From Candidatus Methanogasteraceae archaeon UBA261 (GTDB taxonomy: Archaea > Halobacteriota > Methanosarcinia > Methanosarcinales > Methanogasteraceae): a stretch of 13,636 bases of DNA. This document shows, in pieces, positions 8,352-13,120 of this stretch (positions within the stretch are counted from its first letter, which is position 1; each line of letters opens with the position of its first letter). Under the pieces are notes generated by a model. That model saw only the letters and a list, made by a program, of their open reading frames with translations, did no database searches and was not told the origin of the DNA. Where the stretch lies: contig DAWR01000007.1 of NCBI GenBank assembly GCA_002506015.1, positions 1 through 13,636 of the forward strand, read 5' to 3'. Made by a program: the position numbers and the translations under genes.

Positions 8352-8370
8352 GGAGTGGTTACACCACCCC
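8352..8370. terminator. Short hairpin after the DUF89 gene
   Basis: GGAGTGGT and ACCACCCC form an eight-base stem with one mismatch around a three-base loop, about 90 bases past the DUF89 stop and 18 bases beyond the PIN pseudogene stop on the other strand. It lies between two convergent genes and could serve as a bidirectional terminator. There is no T-run after it in either direction, so the call is tentative. Confidence 0.35.
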
Positions 8371-8387
8371 CATGATGCTCGCATACC

Positions 8388-8796
8388 TCACCCGCTCAGC
8401 ACTTCGAACATCCCCTTGAAACGCGAATCAAACGTGGTGATCTTTTCGATATTCTCCTGCTGCATCACTGCCATGGTGGTCGCATCAGTAAAACGTATCC
8501 GCTTATCAAAAAGCCTGAAAAACAGTTCCCTTGCCTTATTGAGAACGGTAATATCAATGATTATCATCTACAATTGCGCGGTGATAGCATAACATCGGAG
8601 ATATCCTTTGCCACAGTCTTATTTCCAGTGCGCACCATCGCCAGTGTCAGGGTCTCGTCATAGGTGGAATCGGTAGTGAATATGGCGCCAAACTCCCCTT
8701 GCAGGGCGCGTCGCAACAGGTCATCCGCCTCATTAGGGTGTGTCTTTTTTTTTTCATATATGCCATGAATGCGCCGGTGTCACTAAATACAGCCAT
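8388..8796 (-). pseudogene. Frameshifted PIN-domain (VapC-type) toxin
   Basis: Read on the minus strand from the ATG at 8796, which follows a GAGGCGGGGGG ribosome site, the frame gives MAVFSDTGAFMAYMKKK, the start of a PIN RNase. At a run of ten A (8745-8754) the frame is lost. The next frame continues as HPNEADDLLRRALQGEFGAI and then STYDETLTLAMVRTGNKT. A second shift near 8560-8570 is needed to reach ARELFFRLFDKRIRFTDATT and FDSRFKGMFEVLSG before a TGA at 8388. All PIN acidic residues (the first Asp, the Glu of YDET, the Asp of FTDAT and of TFDSRF) survive across the three pieces. Intact relatives are VapC-like ribonuclease toxins. Two frameshifts make a working toxin unlikely, although the A run could be a slippage site or a sequencing error. 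Confidence 0.8.
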
Positions 8797-8817
8797 CCCC
8801 CCGCCTCATTGATGCAG

Positions 8818-8949
8818 TTATTCATTTACCTTTGAGGCATCGGTCTCTTCACCCCAATCCATAGCCTCACTCCATGCCGGGTCATCCTTCAATGCGGGCA
8901 TTTTTGTTATGAGTCCATCTTCGTGCAGCAGGGCATAATCCAAGATCAT
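8818..8949 (-). CDS. 43-residue putative antitoxin, or the remnant of one, upstream of the PIN pseudogene
   Basis: The ATG at 8949 opens 43 codons, MILDYALLHEDGLITKMPAL then an acidic, tryptophan-containing end (PAWSEAMDWGEETDASKVNE), stopping at a TAA 21 bases before the PIN start. Position, size and acidity fit the C-terminal, toxin-binding part of a VapB-like antitoxin. No DNA-binding N-terminal domain is present; the frame stays open for only about ten codons further upstream before stops inside a hairpin repeat. I therefore read it as a 5'-truncated antitoxin gene, possibly broken by the repeat. I do not recognise the exact family. Confidence 0.5.
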   Translation of the reverse strand: MILDYALLHEDGLITKMPALKDDPAWSEAMDWGEETDASKVNE

Positions 8950-8964
8950 ACCAAGCAAGTGTTC

Positions 8965-8997
8965 ATCTGTGGCTAAAAGCTTTTATCAGCCACAGAT
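8965..8997. repeat. Inverted repeat with 10-base arms
   Basis: ATCTGTGGCT (8965-8974) pairs perfectly with AGCCACAGAT (8988-8997). The 13-base interior starts with the palindrome AAAAGCTTTT. The element falls at the point where the antitoxin-like frame loses its upstream part. A further GCACAGATTA lies at 9009-9018. Short CACAGAT-type words like these are common in dispersed intergenic repeats of environmental genomes; this is from memory, not a search. Confidence 0.6.
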
Positions 8998-9063
8998 TTT
9001 ACATATAGGCACAGATTAAATGTTATTTTCCCAAGATCTAAATTCATTCAAGAGATTTCATAC

Positions 9064-9115
9064 GGTATTTGGGCTTATCCGACCGCACCACCGACGAGGA
9101 TATTACCCAAACACC
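9064..9115. repeat. Bulged hairpin upstream of the lipoprotein promoter
   Basis: GGTATTTGGG (9064-9073) pairs with CCCAAACACC (9106-9115) with one mismatch. Inside it TATCC (9076-9080) pairs with GGATA (9098-9102), leaving a 17-base loop. The structure lies about 33 bases before the TATA box of the first lipoprotein gene, so it would not be in that transcript. It may be a recombination or regulatory site, or part of a transcript not recognised here. Confidence 0.4.
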
Positions 9116-9140
9116 ACATAATGTGACAGCTCCCGGGGCG

Positions 9141-9227
9141 GAAACGCTTTTATACCTTAATGTTATCCATATCTAACATGGAGTTAGAAATAAGTAACTT
9201 TAACAACAGAAACAATATCGGAGGATG
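9141..9227 (+). promoter_or_regulatory. Archaeal promoter and ribosome site of the first lipoprotein gene
   Basis: GGAAACG followed by CTTTTATACC (TTTTATA at 9148-9154) fits a BRE plus TATA box. Start of transcription is expected about 25 bases downstream, near 9176-9180. Nested inverted repeats lie there: ATGTTA (9160-9165) with TAACAT (9174-9179), and CTAAC (9173-9177) with GTTAG (9183-9187). These could be operators. GGAGGATG (9220-9227) is a strong Shine-Dalgarno seven bases before the ATG at 9235, so this gene has a leader of about 55 bases. Confidence 0.65.
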
Positions 9228-9234
9228 AAACCAG

Positions 9235-10314
9235 ATGAAGAGACAGACAAAACAGATAGCAGTAGCCGCAATCGCTATTGCAGCCGTCCTGCTCACGGGA
9301 TGCGTCGATCAGGTGTCTGAGATGTCCGCAGACGAGATCGCGTCCATGATGGCGGCTAAGCAGGCAGAGATTACGGACTTCTCAGCCACGATGGTCATGA
9401 CCTCGTCGTATGACGGAGAGGGTATGACTATGCAGGCGACAATGGTGACGATACCGCCAGACAAGAGTCGCGTCGAATACATCGAGCCAGCCGAACTTGC
9501 AGGCACGGTGATGGTCACAAATGGCAGCACGATGTGGACGTATGACCCTGCAAAGAATCAGGTGACGAAGATGGCGCTTCCGGAAGATATGCCATCTGAG
9601 ATGGATTATACCGAACTCGTCAAGAACCTTCTGGACAAGAACGACATATCCCTCGAAGGCATCGAGGACGTTGGTGGACGGAGCACTTATGTGATCGAGG
9701 CAACGCCCAAGAATGAATCTAATCGTGAATTCATCTCCAAGACGCGCGTATGGGTCGATCGTGAAAACTGGATGCTGCTCGGGACAGAGATGTACGATGC
9801 AGACGGCAATCCCATGGTGAAGGTAGAATACAGGGATATAACGTTCAACACAGGAATTCCAGACCGTGAGTTTATATTCGAGGTGCCTGCTGGAGCTGAG
9901 GTTGTGGAGACGTCGCTTGAGGATATGATGCCCAAGGAGATGACGCTTGATGAGGCAAAAGCCAATCTAACGTTTGATCTGAGGGTGCCGTCGTACCTGC
10001 CGGATGGATACGGATTCGACCGTGCAACGGTCTTTGGCGATCTATATGGCAACGGACAGGAGATGGTGTCGCTGCAATACACTGATGGATCCGGGGTACT
10101 ACACCTCACAGAGCGGGTCAGCGATGATTCAGACCAGTCAGAACCTGCGATGGGTGAACCCAAGATTGTGAGTATCAACGGGACTGCCGGAGAGTTTACG
10201 TCAATGTTCGGCATGAACACGCTTCAGTGGAGCGCAGATGGCATCGATTATTCGCTGTCGTCGGGTGAGTTTGAGAAGGACGAGCTGGTGAAGGTGGCAG
10301 AGTCGCTTGTGTGA
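9235..10314 (+). CDS. LolA-like lipoprotein with C-terminal DUF4367 domain (copy 1)
   Basis: A 359-residue surface lipoprotein. A short basic N-terminus and hydrophobic helix end in the lipobox LLTGC with Cys23 as the lipidated residue. Residues about 45-230 resemble the LolA/outer-membrane-lipoprotein-sorting fold (COG2834): MVTNGSTMWTYDPAKNQVTK (93-112) and RVWVDRENWMLLG (171-183) are typical strands. Residues about 252-358 resemble DUF4367, starting at SYLPDGYGF. Archaea of this type have no outer membrane to serve, so true LolA activity is unlikely; a lipid-binding or envelope-sensing role is inferred. It has its own promoter and strong ribosome site. A diverged tandem copy follows 40 bases later, with many short identical DNA stretches. 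The TGA is followed by an oligo-T tract. Confidence 0.88.
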   Translation: MKRQTKQIAVAAIAIAAVLLTGCVDQVSEMSADEIASMMAAKQAEITDFSATMVMTSSYDGEGMTMQATMVTIPPDKSRVEYIEPAELAGTVMVTNGSTMWTYDPAKNQVTKMALPEDMPSEMDYTELVKNLLDKNDISLEGIEDVGGRSTYVIEATPKNESNREFISKTRVWVDRENWMLLGTEMYDADGNPMVKVEYRDITFNTGIPDREFIFEVPAGAEVVETSLEDMMPKEMTLDEAKANLTFDLRVPSYLPDGYGFDRATVFGDLYGNGQEMVSLQYTDGSGVLHLTERVSDDSDQSEPAMGEPKIVSINGTAGEFTSMFGMNTLQWSADGIDYSLSSGEFEKDELVKVAESLV

Positions 10315-10322
10315 CTCTGAAC

Positions 10323-10338
10323 TTTTTTTTATTTATTT
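10323..10338 (+). terminator. Oligo-T terminator that may also serve as promoter for copy 2
   Basis: Eight T then ATTTATTT, starting eight bases past the copy 1 stop. T-rich runs end archaeal transcripts. The same block centres about 24 bases before the copy 2 ATG at 10355, where a TATA box for a leaderless message would lie. A shorter version follows copy 2 at 11440-11450. Confidence 0.5.
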
Positions 10339-10354
10339 ATGCGAGGTATGGGGG

Positions 10355-11431
10355 ATGAAGAAAGAGGCGAAACAGATCGCAGTAGCCGCAATTGTCCTTG
10401 CAGCCGTCCTGCTCACAGGATGCGTCGATCAGGCGTCTGAGATGTCAGTAGATGAGATCACGTCCATGATGGAGGCTAAGCAGGCAGAGATTACGGACTT
10501 CTCAGCCACGGTGATTAAGACATCGTCGTATGGCGGAGAGGAGACTATGGAGCGAGCGTTGATGATGAACAAAGCGCCGGATAAGGGTCGCACAGAATAC
10601 ATCGAGCCAGCAGAAGTTGCGGGCATGGTATCAGTCAAAAATGGCAGCACGATCTGGACATACGACCCTGCAAAGAATCGGGTGACGAAGATGGCGCTTC
10701 CGGAGGATATACCACCTGAGATGGAGTATACCATGATAGTCAAAGGCGTTCTGTACGAGACCGACATATTCCTCGAAGGCATCGAGAATATCGATTCTCG
10801 GAGCGCATATCTACTCAATGCGACACCAAAGGACGGATTCAAGATTGGAATCTTCACAGGGATGCGCGTATGGGTCGATCGTGAAAACTGGATGGTTCTC
10901 GGGATTGCGTGGTTCGATAAGGACGATACTCTTATCATAAAGGTGGAATACAGGAATATAACGTTTAACACCGGAATTCCGGATAGTGAGTTCATATTCG
11001 ATATTCCGGAAGGCGCCGAGGTTGTGGAGACGTCGCTTGAGGATATGATTCCTGAGGAGATATCGCTTGAGGCGGCGAGAGCCAATCTCACGTTCGATCC
11101 GAAGACCCCGTAGTACCTGCCGGATGGATACGAATTCGACCATGCGATGTTGCTTGGATATCACTATGACAGCGAGCAGGAGATATTATTGCTCAGCTAT
11201 ACAACTGGATCCGGGATATTGCGCCTCAAGGAATGCGTCAGCGATGGTTCAGGTCATTTAGAACCTGCGATGGGTGAACATGAGGTTGTGGAAATCAACG
11301 GCACGGACGGGAAGTTTACGTCAATGTTTGACATGAACATGCTCTGGTGGGGCTCAGATGGTATAGATTACTCGCTGTCGGGTAAGATTGAGCAGGACGA
11401 GCTGGTGATGGTAGCGGAGTCGCTTGTGTGA
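10355..11431 (+). pseudogene. LolA-like/DUF4367 lipoprotein, copy 2, interrupted by one in-frame TAG
   Basis: Paralogue of the preceding gene: lipobox LLTGC with Cys23, the same LolA-like strands (RVWVDRENWMVLG), and a DUF4367 end. The ATG at 10355 after a G-rich site is preferred over the ATG at 10307, because the signal peptide then aligns residue for residue with copy 1. The frame is open for 358 codons except for TAG at 11111-11113 (codon 253), where copy 1 has TCG for Ser253. The 106 codons after it have no other stop or frameshift, and one length difference from copy 1 is a whole codon. If TAG stops translation, the product is a 252-residue lipoprotein (10355-11113) with only the LolA-like domain. 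If it is read through or encodes pyrrolysine, the full protein is made. A recent C-to-A nonsense mutation is the simplest explanation. Confidence 0.75.
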
Positions 11432-11439
11432 CTCTGCAC

Positions 11440-11450
11440 TTTTTATTTAT
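11440..11450 (+). promoter_or_regulatory. T-rich tract after copy 2: terminator or TATA box for the membrane-protein run
   Basis: TTTTTATTTAT starts nine bases past the copy 2 stop and centres about 25 bases before the ATG at 11470. It repeats the junction after copy 1. It could end the lipoprotein message, start a leaderless message for the DUF2178 genes, or do both. Confidence 0.4.
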
Positions 11451-11469
11451 GCAAGATGGGGTAGGTTGG

Positions 11470-11802
11470 ATGAAAATAAGAACAGATGAAGATGTGAGAA
11501 ATCGTTTGATGATGAGCATGGGATTAATAGCAGTGGGTTCAGCAATCCTGATGCTTGGTTTTGATATCGGGTATGGATGGATTCTTGCAGGGTTGATCCT
11601 GACACTTGGCGCATTATACAATGCTGCGAAGCCAAAGGAAGATTTTATTGAAGATGAACGTTCGGTAAGAAACAAAGAAAAAGCAGGTTATCATGCATTT
11701 AATACAATGTTTATGTTGATAATTATCTTCACTGTAGTGCTTTATGAAACGGTTCGCAGGCTGTGGAAGGGGTGCAGGTACAGTAGACGAGATAGAATTT
11801 GA
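11470..11802 (+). CDS. DUF2178-type small membrane protein, C-terminally altered (copy A)
   Basis: The ATG at 11470 follows GGTAGGTTGG; the frame is open upstream to 11428, but that extension is unlike the sibling proteins. The 110 residues give two membrane helices (about 12-30 and 35-50), then KPKEDFIEDERSVRNKEKAG, the family signature between helices 2 and 3, then a third helix FMLIIIFTVVLY. Siblings downstream continue through a fourth helix ending in a WYYN-type motif. Here the end is instead RRLWKGCRYSRRDRI, a basic out-of-frame tail. The following gene starts inside this tail and supplies the missing kind of helix, so a deletion or frameshift probably joined two family members. Function unknown. 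Confidence 0.7.
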   Translation: MKIRTDEDVRNRLMMSMGLIAVGSAILMLGFDIGYGWILAGLILTLGALYNAAKPKEDFIEDERSVRNKEKAGYHAFNTMFMLIIIFTVVLYETVRRLWKGCRYSRRDRI

Positions 11803-12004
11803 TGAGCGAACAAACATGATCACAAAACAATCGTTGAGCGTCTCATGGTGTCTCACATTCGTGACTGTTGGGACTATGGCGTTCGCATGCATATTCAGAC
11901 CGGAACTGTTGACTGCCCGTCTGGTTATCGCCGCCGTTTCCGGAGCGATGATCGGGAGTTTTCTGGTTGCGCATTGTTACTACGGCAGGATGGGGGATGT
12001 GTGA
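11744..12004 (+). CDS. Small membrane protein resembling the C-terminal half of DUF2178 (copy B)
   Basis: An 86-residue frame overlapping copy A by 59 bases. It begins MKRFAGCGRGAGTVDEIEF, continues with DERTNMITKQSLSVSW, a diverged form of the signature in its sisters, then two membrane helices (about 36-52 and 59-78) and HCYYGRMGDV, comparable to the WYYN end of copies C and D. The first two helices of the family are absent and no good ribosome site precedes the ATG. It may be a genuine two-helix relative with a Cys/Gly-rich head, or the leftover half of a gene fused to copy A by deletion. The TGA is directly followed by the ATG of copy C. Confidence 0.55.
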   Translation: MKRFAGCGRGAGTVDEIEFDERTNMITKQSLSVSWCLTFVTVGTMAFACIFRPELLTARLVIAAVSGAMIGSFLVAHCYYGRMGDV

Positions 12005-12415
12005 ATGAATATACGAGACGATAAAAAGATTATGTTTGTTATGGGGGTTAGTTTGAGTGTGATCGTGCTGGCTATCGCCATACTGGCATTCGGTACGACT
12101 TCCAGCGCACAAGTCTTTCTTAGTCTGGGTTTGATCGTTGCCGGGCTGCTCATGTTTGCTATATTGTTACACACCGCAACGAAACCGGAAACAGAACTCG
12201 TGGCGGACGAGCGGGTTACGAGAGTCAATGAAAAGGCAGGCAACTCTGCGTTCTGGCTGGTTCTGATATCGATAACCATCCTGTTCTGGTCGGATCGGGT
12301 ATGGTCGATTGGAGTCGAACTCGTGGATCTGTACTATGCGGCGATGGTTGTCGGGACAATTTCGTGGAGCGTACTCAGGTGGTATTACAACAAAAAGGAT
12401 GTTGTTGTTGGATGA
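12005..12415 (+). CDS. DUF2178-type four-helix membrane protein (copy C)
   Basis: A 136-residue integral membrane protein. Helices 1 and 2 lie at about 9-28 and 34-54. The signature DERVTRVNEKAGNSAFW follows at about 67-83, then helices 3 and 4, ending in SVLRWYYNKKD. The ATG at 12005 comes immediately after the copy B TGA, and GGGGGAT lies about eight bases upstream. Its TGA overlaps the copy D ATG by four bases, so C and D are translationally coupled. The signature would face the same side of the membrane in every copy, probably the cytoplasm given its charge. Function is unknown; a role with the downstream regulator is inferred from position. Confidence 0.75.
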   Translation: MNIRDDKKIMFVMGVSLSVIVLAIAILAFGTTSSAQVFLSLGLIVAGLLMFAILLHTATKPETELVADERVTRVNEKAGNSAFWLVLISITILFWSDRVWSIGVELVDLYYAAMVVGTISWSVLRWYYNKKDVVVG

Positions 12416-12816
12416 AATTCAGAAAAGACAGATATGTCCTGCGTTTCTCAGGCATTGCTGCACTTTTAATAATAGTTGGCATCTTTATGACGAGTCTTCT
12501 TCCCGGTTCCACTTATTTTGGGATTGGTTTTGCCATGATCATCATGGGGCTTGTTGCAATCAGCATAGCCATCATTACAGCGGCAAGACCAAAAGAAGAC
12601 CTGATACGGGATGAACGATCTGAGAGAATCAAGGAGAAGGCAGGTTATCATGCGTTCTTGATTCTGCTTGTGACCATGTCTCTTGTTCAACTAATATCCA
12701 TGTTCGGAAGACTAAATCTTGATTATAGGAGTGTTTCGCCCAATCTCTTCATTGTCGGGATCTTGTCGTGGATTATACTCAAGTGGTATTACAACCTGCG
12801 GGGCGACGCCCTGTGA
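12412..12816 (+). CDS. DUF2178-type four-helix membrane protein (copy D)
   Basis: A 134-residue integral membrane protein and the most typical of the group. It has two N-terminal helices (about 10-28, 34-54), ARPKEDLIRDERSERIKEKA, then helix 3 (LILLVTMSLVQLI) and helix 4 ending in SWIILKWYYNLRGDAL. The frame is open upstream to an ATG at 12301, but that start would run through copy C and is unlike the family, so 12412 is chosen; this ATG overlaps the copy C stop. The TGA at 12814-12816 overlaps the GTG start of the XRE gene, so a membrane protein and a DNA-binding protein are made in a coupled way. Confidence 0.8.
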   Translation: MKFRKDRYVLRFSGIAALLIIVGIFMTSLLPGSTYFGIGFAMIIMGLVAISIAIITAARPKEDLIRDERSERIKEKAGYHAFLILLVTMSLVQLISMFGRLNLDYRSVSPNLFIVGILSWIILKWYYNLRGDAL

Positions 12817-13010
12817 ATACCCGAATCAAGGAACTGCGGGCACGGTATAACCTGACACAGGAGGAGCTTGCAAAGAAGGTCGGGGTGAGAAGGGAGACGA
12901 TTGTGTTTCTCGAGAAGGGAAAGTACAATCCGTCGCTCAAGCTGGCGCATGATGTCGCAAAGGTTCTGGAGACGACGATTGAGGAGTTGTTTATCTTTGA
13001 TGAGGATTGA
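12813..13010 (+). CDS. Small XRE-family helix-turn-helix regulator
   Basis: A 65-residue single-domain DNA-binding protein. The GTG at 12813 overlaps the copy D TGA as GTGA. An in-frame ATG at 12768 would add 15 residues unlike other family members, so GTG is preferred. The sequence NTRIKELRARYNLTQEELAK, then VGVRRETIVFLEKGKYNPSL and VAKVLETTIEELF, is a complete lambda-Cro-like fold of the short YozG type. There is no ligand or dimerisation domain. Such minimal XRE proteins commonly repress their own operon. The pairing with membrane proteins suggests that they control its activity; that is inference. Confidence 0.9.
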   Translation: MNTRIKELRARYNLTQEELAKKVGVRRETIVFLEKGKYNPSLKLAHDVAKVLETTIEELFIFDED

Positions 13011-13082
13011 TTGCCCCTGCTCCTGACGATCTCCACTTAGACCAAAAAACCCTGCACTATACGAAAGTTCACAGCCCGGCAG

Positions 13083-13098
13083 CACAATCTTTATTGTG
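13083..13098 (+). promoter_or_regulatory. TATA region with overlapping palindrome before the radical SAM gene
   Basis: CTTTATT (13089-13095) lies 26-32 bases before the ATG at 13121, right for a TATA box driving a leaderless transcript; no ribosome site is visible. It sits inside a perfect inverted repeat, CACAAT-CTTT-ATTGTG (13083-13098). A protein bound there would block the basal transcription factors, so this is a candidate operator. Confidence 0.5.
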
Positions 13099-13120
13099 TC
13101 AGTACCAGAACAGAACTGAT

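Larger units (their letters stand above)
9235..11450 (+). repeat. Tandem gene duplication of the lipoprotein unit (about 1.12 kb period)
   Basis: The two lipoprotein genes start 1120 bases apart. Shared exact words include the region coding for QAEITDFSA (9361-9390 and 10481-10510), the region coding for RVWVDREN, the region coding for EVVETSLEDM, and the 3' ends with GTGTGACTCTG followed by T-rich tracts. Similarity extends past both stops to the T-rich junction, so the duplicated unit included the 3' flank. Amino-acid divergence in the DUF4367 part is clear, so the event is not very recent. Confidence 0.85.

Noticed and set aside
9687..10220. Minus-strand frames opposite both lipoprotein genes (also 10429-11091)
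   Set aside because: Ser/Pro-rich shadows that resemble each other only because the plus-strand genes are duplicated.
11147..11431. The 3' part of lipoprotein copy 2 as an independent gene starting at the ATG at 11147
   Set aside because: It lacks a signal peptide and ribosome site, and begins inside the DUF4367 domain. It is better explained as the continuation of copy 2 past the TAG.
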